Below, piece after piece: positions 1 to 7,510 of a stretch of DNA of 64,000 nucleotides (position 1 is its first letter; the number at the start of each line of letters is the position of its first letter). This stretch comes from Pseudalkalibacillus sp045920555. Lineage in GTDB: Bacteria; Bacillota; Bacilli; Bacillales; Fictibacillaceae. A program made the position numbers and the translations under genes. The notes beneath the pieces are model-generated. The model saw only the letters and a program-made list of their open reading frames with translations, made no database searches and was not told the DNA's origin. The stretch is from positions 3,348,001-3,412,000 of the forward strand of contig NZ_CP174509.1 of NCBI RefSeq assembly GCF_045920555.1, read 5' to 3'.

Positions 1-43
1 TTATACGGGCGAGCCGCAAGCCTCCTCGCTGTGGGGTCTCACT

Positions 44-83
44 TGGATCGCTTTTCCCGCATGAGTGTCGCGAATTTCGCTTT
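44..83 (+). repeat. Dispersed repeat, copy 1 of 3
   Basis: This about 40-base unit (core GGATCGCTTTTCCCGC followed by GAGTGTCGCGAATTTCGCT) recurs with few changes at 38853-38892 and 53783-53826. All three copies are intergenic and in the same orientation. The upstream part (10-40) is rich in GCGAGCC and CCTCCTCGC blocks. No open frame crosses it. I take it to be a short dispersed repeat; whether it is mobile cannot be decided here. Confidence 0.7.
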
Positions 84-127
84 GCTGTTGAAAATGAACA
101 ACAAAATTTAACAGTTCTTTTTGCAAA

Positions 128-170
128 AGTAAAAACCGTTCTGGTATATCACCAATGAACGGTTTTTACT
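128..170 (-). terminator. Terminator of the oxidoreductase/isomerase operon
   Basis: A perfect 13-bp inverted repeat (AGTAAAAACCGTT at 128-140 with AACGGTTTTTACT at 158-170) lies just past the stop of the last operon gene. Read on the minus strand the stem ends in a T-rich run, as in an intrinsic terminator. Confidence 0.8.
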
Positions 171-174
171 AGTA

Positions 175-1152
175 TTATGTCCACCACATTTGGGAAGGTT
201 TTTCCTCAATAAGCACAGTTTTTAAATTAGTGACTGCACGGTTGAATCCTTCTTCGATCGACATGATCGGGTCTTCATGTTCAATACTTACTACATGATC
301 ATAGCCGTATATACGAAGTGTACTGATGATATTCGACCATTCTTCCAAGCTATGGCCGCAACCAACCGATCTGAATGTCCAAGCTCTTGTTTTGACATCC
401 CCATACGACTGCATATCCGTCAAACCATACATGTTGACGTTATCCTGGTCAATGTACGTATCTTTTGCATGAAAATGATGGATCGCATCCGCTTCCCCGA
501 GGATTTTGATTGCTGCCACTGGATCGATCCCTTGCCACCATAAATGACTAGGATCAAGATTTGCGCCAATAGCATTACTTGTTGCGTCCCTAAGTTTGAG
601 CATGGTATAAGGAGTGTGTACTAAGAACCCCCCATGAAGTTCAAGGCCGATTTTTACTCCATGCTCTTCAGCTAATTGACCGATCTCTTTCCAATACGGA
701 ATAAGTTTATTCTCCCATTGCCATTCATAGACGTCCCCATACTCGTTCGGCCAAGGTGTTACAGGCCAGTTTGGTTGTGTAGCATGTTCGTGATCACCCG
801 CTACTCCCGAAAAACAATTCACCACCGGGACATTCATCAATGAGGCAAGCTTGATGGTTTTACGAAGAGTTTCATCCGATTCATGGGCGAAACCTTGATC
901 TGGAGAGATCGGATTACCATGGCAACTGAATGCACTGATTTTCAGCTTCTGCTCCAGAACTTTTTGCATGTATTGTTTCCGGGCAGCTTCATCCTCTAAT
1001 AATTCGTCCAATGGACAATGAGCATTCCCGGGATAACAACCAGTACCTATTTCTACTGCTTGTAAACCACTCTTTTTGACATGATCGAGCATTTCTTCAA
1101 AAGACTTTTCTGCAAATAACACTGTAAAAACACCTAGTTTCATGTTTGCCAC
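175..1152 (-). CDS. TIM-barrel sugar phosphate isomerase/epimerase-like protein
   Basis: A 325-residue protein of the AP-endonuclease-2/xylose-isomerase-like TIM-barrel family, closest in feel to B. subtilis YfiH. The expected metal-ligand strands are visible: GLELHGG near residue 170, LDPSHLWW near 198, HFHAKD near 226 and SIEHED near 291, giving the usual Glu-Asp/His-His-Glu site. Such enzymes isomerise or epimerise sugars or inositol derivatives in the cytoplasm. It is the last gene of a five-gene minus-strand operon, 2 bp after its upstream neighbour, and is followed by a terminator. The substrate is unknown. Family assignment is firm; an epimerase or a 3-keto-glycoside-processing role is inference from partner genes. 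Confidence 0.85.
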   Translation of the reverse strand: MANMKLGVFTVLFAEKSFEEMLDHVKKSGLQAVEIGTGCYPGNAHCPLDELLEDEAARKQYMQKVLEQKLKISAFSCHGNPISPDQGFAHESDETLRKTIKLASLMNVPVVNCFSGVAGDHEHATQPNWPVTPWPNEYGDVYEWQWENKLIPYWKEIGQLAEEHGVKIGLELHGGFLVHTPYTMLKLRDATSNAIGANLDPSHLWWQGIDPVAAIKILGEADAIHHFHAKDTYIDQDNVNMYGLTDMQSYGDVKTRAWTFRSVGCGHSLEEWSNIISTLRIYGYDHVVSIEHEDPIMSIEEGFNRAVTNLKTVLIEEKPSQMWWT

Positions 1153-1154
1153 CT

Positions 1155-2312
1155 CTACTCTTCAGAAATTTGAACCCATTGCTTTGTTTTATGACTCTTC
1201 ATAATTGCCTCAATCAATTGCATGATCCGATGGCCTTCAGAGAGGGACGCAAAAGAAGGCCCACTATCGTAACCCACTTCTTCTTGTTGTGTGATCGAGC
1301 CGTAAAAGTCCAACATTAAATTTTTCAAACCATCTGGCCATCCCTCTTGATGCCCACCAGGATAATGAGCAAGGCTTGCCGATTCAGGAGAAAGGAGAGC
1401 CGGATCCTTTACTAATTCCCTGTTGGGTTCATTACGCTGACCAATCCATAATCGGTTCGGTCGTTCCTGATCCCATGAATAAGTAGCATGGTCTGTTGTG
1501 ATATCAAAATAAAACTTGTTCTTACGGCCGGGGCTTACTTGTGACACGGTAAAAACACCATGAATGCCGTCCTCAAAGTGAACGAGTACACTGCCGTAAT
1601 CTTCCGTATCGATCTGTACTTCTTCTGTATCGGACCCATCACTCTTCCCGAACGTCTGAACTTCAGCTTTCGGTTTCTGGCGGGTAGAATGGATTGTTTT
1701 CAAATCGGCGAAAACTTCAACAATCTTCTTGCCAAGGATATATTGCACGGTATCACACCAATGAGAACCGATGTCCGCTATCGCCCGTGACGGTCCGTTC
1801 TTTTCAGGGTCCATCCGCCAGCTGTAATCTGTATCATATAAACACCAGTCCTGTACATAACCGCCATAAACGAGGTTTACTCTTTGTTGGCTGGTGAGGA
1901 GATCTTCTTTCATTTGTTTGACCATGGGAAAATGCCGATAGTTGAAACAAACGCCTGCCACACAATTATTTTGTTTTGCTAGTTCATCCAATTCCTTGGA
2001 TTCTTTACTATTCATCGCAAGAGGCTTTTCAGAAAGCAAATGCTTGCCAGCTTGCAAGATATCCTTGTTGAATGGAAAATGGAGAAAATTATAGGAGCAA
2101 TTATGAATGACCTCTACTTCAGGGTCACCAATTAAATCTTTCACACTATCATAGGCTTTTTTGATATGGTGATGGTTGGCGGCTTTTTCCGCTTTAGAAA
2201 GTTCGCTTGAAGCGATTGCGACTACTTCCACGTTCGGTAGTCTCTTCAAAGCTTCAAGATGAGACATCGCTGAAAAGCCGGTACCTATAATCCCTGCTTT
2301 TATTCGTATCAT
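1155..2312 (-). CDS. Gfo/Idh/MocA family oxidoreductase (385 aa)
   Basis: An NAD(P)-dependent sugar or inositol dehydrogenase family protein. The N-terminus has a canonical Rossmann loop (GIIGTGFSAMSH, residues 8-19), the family EKP motif (LLSEKPLAMN) and the catalytic Asp/His segment ADIGSHWCD. The C-terminal half is the family's open beta-sheet domain. The start overlaps the stop of the preceding TIM-barrel gene by 4 bp (ATGA), implying translational coupling. All catalytic signatures look intact. It is the second oxidoreductase type in an operon of three, so the products may act in successive or reverse oxidation and reduction of one sugar. The substrate cannot be read from the sequence. 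Confidence 0.88.
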   Translation of the reverse strand: MIRIKAGIIGTGFSAMSHLEALKRLPNVEVVAIASSELSKAEKAANHHHIKKAYDSVKDLIGDPEVEVIHNCSYNFLHFPFNKDILQAGKHLLSEKPLAMNSKESKELDELAKQNNCVAGVCFNYRHFPMVKQMKEDLLTSQQRVNLVYGGYVQDWCLYDTDYSWRMDPEKNGPSRAIADIGSHWCDTVQYILGKKIVEVFADLKTIHSTRQKPKAEVQTFGKSDGSDTEEVQIDTEDYGSVLVHFEDGIHGVFTVSQVSPGRKNKFYFDITTDHATYSWDQERPNRLWIGQRNEPNRELVKDPALLSPESASLAHYPGGHQEGWPDGLKNLMLDFYGSITQQEEVGYDSGPSFASLSEGHRIMQLIEAIMKSHKTKQWVQISEE

Positions 2313-3088
2313 GGACTCACTCCCGTCTCTACTTTCGATTTGATTCTCTGTAAGTTTTCTAGATTGATCATTAGACTTTCATACGGATCTCTTTCAAATT
2401 CCTCTTGTTCTACTGTAAGCCAGCCAATGCCATATTCCTTGGCGGTTCTCACAATTCCTTCAAAGTCCAATTTTCCGTTCCCGATTTCAGTCCCTTTTTT
2501 ATGGCCATCTTCCATTTTCATGTCCTTGATATGGAGAGAGACGATCCGTTCTTGATACTTATGAAGGATTTCTTTTGGCGTACAATTTGCGAACTCGGCC
2601 CAATAACAATCAAGCTCCATTTTAACGAGGGCAGGGTCGGTATGTTCAAAAAGCAATTCAAACCCTGTCTTTTCTCCAAATCTAGCAAACTCGAAATCAT
2701 GGTTATGATAACCGAAGACGAAGCCCTCCTCTTTACAGGTTTGACCAATGTTGTTGAACGTCTCAGCTATTCTCATGTAATCATCAGCTGATTGACGCTT
2801 TTCTTCAGGGATTGCAGGACAAATGATCAGGTTGTTTCCGATCATATCCTGATAGTCGAAGGTTTTAGGCAATTCATCCCCAAACAGTTGACTGAATCCG
2901 ATATGGGCACCTGCACTAACAAGTTGATTTTCATGAAGAGTCCGTTTCACCTCTCTTGCAGGTGTTTCATAAAACCCGGCAAATTGAACACCTGCATACC
3001 CGAGATCAGCCACTTTTTGTATCGTTCCTAGAAAGTCCTTTTCCGTTTCCTCCCGTAAAGAATATAACTGTAAACCGATTTTGTTCAT
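2309..3088 (-). CDS. TIM-barrel isomerase/epimerase-like protein (259 aa)
   Basis: A shorter member of the xylose-isomerase-like TIM-barrel family (IolE/YcjR-like length). Recognisable strands are FGYHNHDFEF (about 122-131), KMELDCYWAEF (about 154-164), SLHIKDM (about 182-188) and WLTVEQEEFE near the end. Its sequence differs clearly from the other TIM-barrel gene of the operon, so the two probably catalyse different steps. The RBS GGAGGT lies just upstream of the ATG. The gene sits between two oxidoreductase genes, about 29 bp after the upstream one and overlapping the downstream one. It presumably acts on a sugar or keto-sugar; the reaction is unknown. Confidence 0.85.
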   Translation of the reverse strand: MNKIGLQLYSLREETEKDFLGTIQKVADLGYAGVQFAGFYETPAREVKRTLHENQLVSAGAHIGFSQLFGDELPKTFDYQDMIGNNLIICPAIPEEKRQSADDYMRIAETFNNIGQTCKEEGFVFGYHNHDFEFARFGEKTGFELLFEHTDPALVKMELDCYWAEFANCTPKEILHKYQERIVSLHIKDMKMEDGHKKGTEIGNGKLDFEGIVRTAKEYGIGWLTVEQEEFERDPYESLMINLENLQRIKSKVETGVSP

Positions 3089-3117
3089 TTGGTTACCTCC
3101 TATTTAAAATATCGATA

Positions 3118-4179
3118 TCAATTAGAGAGGGCTCGTTCGATCTTGACTGCCTCCCCTTTTTCTGCCGATTCATAGAGGCCATTGATGATCTGTTGTAAAT
3201 AGACACCTTCTTTAGGAGTACTGATTGGAGGAATACCCGTCAGACATGACTCGACAAACCGATCGATTTCAAGCTCGTGATAGCCCTTCCTAGGTAGAAA
3301 AGAAGGAGTGGTATCAATGAGTACATCATGTTTCTCCTGATAGATCTTAAGCGGAAAGACATCTGCACCGCCCTGATCGCCCATCAAAGAAACGTTCATT
3401 TCTTCATGTTTCTCTACATTGGCTGCGAACGCTGAATCCAGGAGGATGGATGCACCATTTTTAAACGTAATCATACCGCGAGCCATATCTTCAATGGTGA
3501 AGTTCTCCCAATCCCATTCACCCATAATCCCGACGCCCTTTCGCTTTCCAAGCTTTTGATAAGTTACACCAAAAACAGTGTCTGGTTCTGGGTAACCCAT
3601 CAAATACAAAGCAGTATCAAGCATATGAACACCGATATCAATCAGGGGACCACCGCCCTGGAGTTCCTTGTTGGTAAAAACACCCCAACCAGGGATGCCG
3701 CGACGACGTATCGCCGTGACTCTAGCAGCGTAAATGTCACCTAAATCATCATTGTCGATGAAACGTTTTAAAGCTTCGACTTCTGGGGCATGGCGGAAAT
3801 GGAAGCCGTAGGTTAAAATTTTCCCTTCTTTATTTGCAGTTTCAGCCATTTCAACTGCTTCTTGTACAGTAATTGCTGGCGGTTTTTCACATAATACGTG
3901 ACAACCAGCTTCTAGCGCAGCAATCGTGGCAGGATGATGGAACTTATTCGGTGTGCAAATACTGACCGCATCAATTTCGACTGATTCGAACATTTCTTGA
4001 TAAGTGGAAAACGCATGAGGTGCATTGACTTCAGTCGCCAGTTGACTCGCTTTCTCCTTGACCACATCACATACTGCTACTATCTCGACTTTGTCACCGC
4101 ATTTCCTATAATTGGGTATATGTACATCTTTTGCGATCGCACCAGCACCGATGATCCCGACTTTTAAGTTTTTAGCCAT
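3118..4179 (-). CDS. Gfo/Idh/MocA family oxidoreductase (353 aa)
   Basis: The Rossmann motif GIIGAGAIAKDVH (residues 8-20), the EKP motif (LCEKPPAIT) and the catalytic segment LIDIGVHMLD are all present, so this should be an active NAD(P)-dependent dehydrogenase. Length and domain order are those of the family. It is the second gene of the operon, 12 bp downstream of the first oxidoreductase gene. Relatives act on inositols, glucosides or amino sugars; nothing visible selects among these. Confidence 0.88.
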   Translation of the reverse strand: MAKNLKVGIIGAGAIAKDVHIPNYRKCGDKVEIVAVCDVVKEKASQLATEVNAPHAFSTYQEMFESVEIDAVSICTPNKFHHPATIAALEAGCHVLCEKPPAITVQEAVEMAETANKEGKILTYGFHFRHAPEVEALKRFIDNDDLGDIYAARVTAIRRRGIPGWGVFTNKELQGGGPLIDIGVHMLDTALYLMGYPEPDTVFGVTYQKLGKRKGVGIMGEWDWENFTIEDMARGMITFKNGASILLDSAFAANVEKHEEMNVSLMGDQGGADVFPLKIYQEKHDVLIDTTPSFLPRKGYHELEIDRFVESCLTGIPPISTPKEGVYLQQIINGLYESAEKGEAVKIERALSN

Positions 4180-4191
4180 ACTTTACTCCTC

Positions 4192-5214
4192 CTAGTGTGT
4201 TTGCTGAATTTTATTCATGATTTCGGTTATGGTAACTCTTCTGCCTTGTTCATGTGAAATTTTCGAAGCTTCGTTTATCAATGTAAGTCCTATCGCATCC
4301 GTTTCTGAAATGGTGGTTAGTTCACTGTCCAGTATTGCACGTACCCATTGGTTGAAAGGAGATGGGTGGGGTTCAGGGAGTGAATCAGGTACAATCCAAT
4401 TTTCACTCAGCTTTTTACTTTTCAGACGAGTTTGATTATCTTCAATTAACAATGTTCCTTCGGTTCCATAAAGCTCAAATTGGAACGGACTGCCGCCGGA
4501 GACAAAACCAGTTTCAAGGATTCCAAGAGCACCTGATTCATACTCGACTATAGCGACTGCGTTATCATCAACCTCATGACCTTCTGTGTTTTGAAGGCGA
4601 GCGGTTACAGCGGTTGCAGGTCCAGCTAAACGGTTTGTTAGATAAATCGGATGGGCACCAAGATCAATCAACGCTCCTCCGCCACATTCCTCTTTATTGA
4701 AAAAGTGATCCGGAAGCCATCCTGTTGCCTTACCATCAAGCGGCACAGCCCCGTTGTGAGCTAACCTGCAACGGATCGTTGTCAGTTTTCCTAATAGACC
4801 TTGATCGACTATCTCTTGGGCATATAAATAATAATCTTCCGTAAGTCGAGGCAAGGATACCATCAGCTGCAAATCGTTTTCTTTCACTGCTTCATAGATT
4901 TCTTCACAGTCTTTCACAGTAAAAGCGAGAACTTTTTCAGTGAAGATATGCTTTTTGTATTTAGCAGCTGATAAAATGATCTCTTTATGTAGATTCGTGG
5001 GTGCATCAACAATCACAGCATCGATCTCTGAATCACCCAGAACAGTTTCTAGATGGCTGGTGAATGGGACGCCAAGTTCCTTAGCCCATCTCTCCCCTCG
5101 CTCTGTATTTTCATCCCAAATGACTTTAATTGAAACGTTTTCATTTTGACGTGCTTGATTTGCATAATCATCTGCATGGACGTGCCATCTGCTTAGCAGG
5201 GCAACATTGATCAT
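4192..5214 (-). CDS. Divergent Gfo/Idh/MocA oxidoreductase, first operon gene
   Basis: A 340-residue protein. The start is placed at 5214 because AAGGAGGT lies six bases upstream; an upstream in-frame ATG at 5271 has no such site and lies inside the promoter region. The fold is that of the Gfo/Idh/MocA family: the catalytic segment GGALIDLGAHPIY is present. Two signatures differ from the norm: the glycine-rich nucleotide loop is replaced by ALLSRWHVHA, and the EKP motif reads TEKVLAFT. It may therefore bind cofactor in a modified way or use a tightly bound nucleotide. It is the lead gene of the operon. Confidence 0.82.
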   Translation of the reverse strand: MINVALLSRWHVHADDYANQARQNENVSIKVIWDENTERGERWAKELGVPFTSHLETVLGDSEIDAVIVDAPTNLHKEIILSAAKYKKHIFTEKVLAFTVKDCEEIYEAVKENDLQLMVSLPRLTEDYYLYAQEIVDQGLLGKLTTIRCRLAHNGAVPLDGKATGWLPDHFFNKEECGGGALIDLGAHPIYLTNRLAGPATAVTARLQNTEGHEVDDNAVAIVEYESGALGILETGFVSGGSPFQFELYGTEGTLLIEDNQTRLKSKKLSENWIVPDSLPEPHPSPFNQWVRAILDSELTTISETDAIGLTLINEASKISHEQGRRVTITEIMNKIQQTH

Positions 5215-5253
5215 TGGATTACCTCCTTGGATTTTAAGAAAACGTATGAGGTA

Positions 5254-5282
5254 AGAGTATTTTAATATCATAAGGTTGTCAA
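5254..5282 (-). promoter_or_regulatory. Candidate sigma-A promoter of the operon
   Basis: On the minus strand a consensus -35 TTGACA (5277-5282) is followed after 17 bases by TACTCT (5254-5259), which matches TATAAT poorly. It lies about 40 bases before the first gene. The -35 is convincing and the -10 is weak, so an activator or a different spacing is possible. Confidence 0.4.
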
Positions 5283-5440
5283 GATTTCGAATTTTCCCAT
5301 CATTATTTGGGGTTTAAGGTTTAAATGTGTTCAAGTCCTGTACTTATAACGCAATGCAAATCTAATAATAAAACCGGCTAAGACGTCATCGTTCTGTGAC
5401 AATCCCGGTTCTAGTACATCCTGTACGCCCCTGAAAATAC

Positions 5441-5475
5441 TAAAAAAGACCTACCGCCATAAACTGCGGTAAGTC
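5441..5475 (-). terminator. Intrinsic terminator
   Basis: GACCTACCGC (5448-5457) and GCGGTAAGTC (5466-5475) form a 10-bp stem containing one wobble pair. On the minus strand it is followed by a run of six T. It closes the small unit formed by the genes at 5962-5684 and 5673-5479. Confidence 0.75.
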
Positions 5476-5478
5476 TAC

Positions 5479-5673
5479 CTATATACTTATACTATTTTTC
5501 CTTCCACACAGCTCTTCAAGTTCTGCTTCAGGTGGTATGGAAGCTTCAAGTTCATTAACTTTTTCACCATCTACCACATGTGAATAACATTAAGTCTCAC
5601 CTTCTCCATCATGTTTGATGGCAATATCAAGATCATTCAGAAAAACTTTGGAATACAGCATTGCCTTTTTCAT
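5479..5673 (-). pseudogene. Small gene interrupted by a stop codon
   Basis: On the minus strand an ATG at 5673 opens 27 codons (MKKAMLYSKVFLNDLDIAIK...) and then meets TAA at 5590-5592. The same frame continues for 37 further plausible codons (CYSHVVDGEKVNELEASIPP... to CGRK) before a second stop and a terminator. The composition is protein-like on both sides of the stop, so I read it as one about 64-residue gene with a nonsense mutation. It starts 10 bp after the preceding gene's stop, with only a weak RBS. The family is not recognised. A natural 27-residue product cannot be excluded. Confidence 0.5.
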
Positions 5674-5683
5674 TGTTTCACTT

Positions 5684-5962
5684 TTAAAGCCATTTCCTTA
5701 ACCGTTTGATGTAGCGTTTTGACCGGAAAAGCAACTCTGTTTTTATGTATTTAGGTGCATCGATCGCATTGATCGTTTTTATAGCGGGATAGACGCCATC
5801 TTTATTGAACCTAACGTTGAAAATGCCCTTATAGATCGTCTTTCCGGACTCTTTATCAATCACTTCAGCATCAACTGTCGCTACCTTATTAATTAGTTGA
5901 GGATCTTCTAATCCATCCTTCAACGTCTCGACCTCTATCACTTTAAATAAAAATTGTGGCAT
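5684..5962 (-). CDS. Hypothetical protein (92 aa)
   Basis: I do not recognise the family. The start is taken at the third ATG (MPQFLFKVIEVETL) because GAGGGATG lies just upstream of it; two earlier ATGs at 5980 and 5977 lack a ribosome site. The product is soluble with mixed charge, ending in a basic tail (KRYIKRLRKWL). The body (EVIDKESGKTIYKGIFNVRF) looks like a small beta-sheet protein. A broken small gene follows on the same strand, and both share one terminator. Confidence 0.6.
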   Translation of the reverse strand: MPQFLFKVIEVETLKDGLEDPQLINKVATVDAEVIDKESGKTIYKGIFNVRFNKDGVYPAIKTINAIDAPKYIKTELLFRSKRYIKRLRKWL

Positions 5963-6127
5963 AAAATCATCCCTCATCATCGGTTCTGAAAATATCTTAT
6001 CACGGATTCTGCGGTAATAGAGATTTTTTGCTTGATGAATAATACTGAATTTTTTTCATAATCTAAAGGAGGACTATGGTACTCCATCGAATTAACTATT
6101 TATCAATGAACAATGGGGGTTGTTCTA

Positions 6128-6316
6128 ATGTATGATCACAGAAAAGATATACCGTTCCATGATATGCCGTTTTTTGAAAATGTGAAGAACGACAATAAGT
6201 TGAACGATTCTGTACTGGATTATCAGAACGGAGCAGTGCACTCAGAATCATTTTCTTATGACTACTCAATGGCTATTCCGTTGAATCAAGTTCCGTTTAG
6301 ACCACATGATGAATAA
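6128..6316 (+). CDS. Hypothetical protein (62 aa)
   Basis: A short acidic, aromatic-rich protein (MYDHRKDIPFHDMPFFENVK...) of unrecognised family. GGGGGT at 6115-6120 lies seven bases before the ATG at 6128, which favours that start over an in-frame ATG at 6113. There is no signal peptide or membrane segment. It contains two similar blocks, IPFHDMPF near the start and IPLNQVPF near the end, which may be a short duplicated motif. It is followed directly by a terminator. Confidence 0.6.
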   Translation: MYDHRKDIPFHDMPFFENVKNDNKLNDSVLDYQNGAVHSESFSYDYSMAIPLNQVPFRPHDE

Positions 6317-6349
6317 AAAAACGTCCTGGTGTCTCCAGGACGTTTTTTT
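6315..6349. terminator. Bidirectional terminator
   Basis: AAAAAACGTCCTGG and CCAGGACGTTTTTT form a near-perfect 14-bp stem with A and T runs at the two ends. It can stop both the plus-strand small gene and the minus-strand azoreductase gene that converge here. Confidence 0.9.
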
Positions 6350-6352
6350 ATA

Positions 6353-6988
6353 TTAGAATTTTGCAGCGAATTGTTTTGCTTCTTCTACTGCTTTTGATTT
6401 GATATCTTCCGTTTTATCCGGCATTGCCGCATGTCCTTCGATGATGATTGATTCCATATCTTGAACACCAAGGAAGCTCATTACGTTACGGATATAGCGG
6501 TCTCCCATCTCCAGTTCCGCAGCAGGGCCTTCTGAGTAAACGCCTCCACGCGCCTGTATATGTAGCGCTTTTTTGTCATCCAGTAATCCGACAGGACCTT
6601 CTTCGGTATATTTGAATGTCGATCCCGCTATTGCGATACAGTCAATATAAGCTTTCATTTTGGGAGGGACACTGAAATTCCAGAGAGGTGTGACGAAAAC
6701 ATATTTATCTGCTTTTTTAAACTGTTCGGTAAGAACATTGATCCTTCTCACCTTATCCTGCTCATCAGCACTTAACTGATCAAAAGCATTTCCTTGCTGA
6801 AGCTTACCCCAACCATTGAAAACATCTGTATCGATGTAAGGAAGGTCATATTCATATAGATTTAACCGAATAACTTCATCTTCAGGATTTGCCTCGCGAT
6901 AAGAATTGATGAATTCCTCCCCTACTGCCAGGCCTAATGATTCGTCCGCGGTTTTCGGATTTGCTGTGATGTAAAGTACTTCTACCAT
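6353..6988 (-). CDS. azoR: FMN-dependent NADH azoreductase / quinone reductase
   Basis: A flavodoxin-fold protein of 211 residues, the usual length of AzoR/AcpD enzymes. The N-terminal phosphate-binding segment (YITANPKTADES) and the FMN-contacting TPLWNFSVPPKMKAYID motif near residues 99-115 are intact, as is QARGGVYS. Family members reduce azo compounds and, physiologically, quinones using NADH and FMN in the cytosol. RBS TAGGAGGAAAG precedes the ATG. The upstream region carries an inverted repeat of TACT-N7-AGTA form, which resembles operators of YodB-type quinone-sensing repressors that control azoreductases in B. subtilis. It is a single gene between two terminators. Confidence 0.93.
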   Translation of the reverse strand: MVEVLYITANPKTADESLGLAVGEEFINSYREANPEDEVIRLNLYEYDLPYIDTDVFNGWGKLQQGNAFDQLSADEQDKVRRINVLTEQFKKADKYVFVTPLWNFSVPPKMKAYIDCIAIAGSTFKYTEEGPVGLLDDKKALHIQARGGVYSEGPAAELEMGDRYIRNVMSFLGVQDMESIIIEGHAAMPDKTEDIKSKAVEEAKQFAAKF

Positions 6989-7012
6989 TTTCTTTCCTCC
7001 TAGAATTATTTA

Positions 7013-7031
7013 GTTACTTTTATTTAGTAAC
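7013..7031. promoter_or_regulatory. Inverted-repeat operator upstream of azoR
   Basis: GTTACT (7013-7018) and AGTAAC (7026-7031) are perfect inverted half-sites separated by seven bases. On the minus strand a promoter-like TTGTGT-16-TATTAT lies directly upstream (about 7040-7070), so the palindrome falls just after the expected transcription start. The geometry matches what I recall of TACT-N7-AGTA sites bound by YodB/HxlR-type repressors of azoreductase genes. The regulator itself is not in the window. Confidence 0.55.
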
Positions 7032-7128
7032 TCCTTTTTACATAGTGATAATACCATGATTTTTTTATAACACAAAACATTTTGCTCAAAATTACGAGAA
7101 AAATGTAAGTTTATTTTTGGACAATAAA

Positions 7129-7151
7129 AAAAGCTGGTACTACCAGCTTTT
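7129..7151 (-). terminator. Intrinsic terminator
   Basis: AAAAGCTGG and CCAGCTTTT form a 9-bp stem with a 5-base loop, followed on the minus strand by further T residues. It overlaps the stop codon of the DUF3892-like gene and separates it from azoR. Confidence 0.75.
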
Positions 7152-7377
7152 AAAAAATAGGCAGACCGTCTAAGTTATTTTCCCTGCGGTTATCTGGATT
7201 GGAACGGATATAAGTCTCCCCGTCCTCTTCACGAACAACGTTTACACCTTCGATTATCTCATTATCTACCTCTTTAATTGCGTCAGAGTACGATAATTCT
7301 CTACCAGAGCTAGTTTGAAACATTTGAATTTTTCCATTTTCATCTCTTCGTACAGCAACAAAGTGTTCTTTATCCAT
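7150..7377 (-). CDS. DUF3892-like protein (75 aa)
   Basis: A small soluble protein whose sequence (FVAVRRDENGKIQMFQTSSG, GVNVVREEDGETYIRSNPD, NNLDGLPIF) matches the pattern I know as DUF3892, common in Bacillaceae and of unknown function. The start is placed at 7377, where AAGGAGGTTTTGGAT precedes the ATG; a longer frame reaches 7455 without a ribosome site. It stands alone and ends in a terminator overlapping its stop. Confidence 0.75.
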   Translation of the reverse strand: MDKEHFVAVRRDENGKIQMFQTSSGRELSYSDAIKEVDNEIIEGVNVVREEDGETYIRSNPDNRRENNLDGLPIF

Positions 7378-7510
7378 ATCCAAAACCTCCTTATATTTCC
7401 TATTGTTTTCGAGATTATGAATAATATGCGTAAAGCAGTTTGTTTTACGAATCACTGACTCACAATATCAATCATAAGGTAAAAGAGCCTACTATTATGG
7501 AGGGATGGAT

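Noticed and set aside
5230..5250. Possible cre site (AGAAAACGTATGAG) before the oxidoreductase operon
   Set aside because: Too many mismatches in the right half of the consensus.
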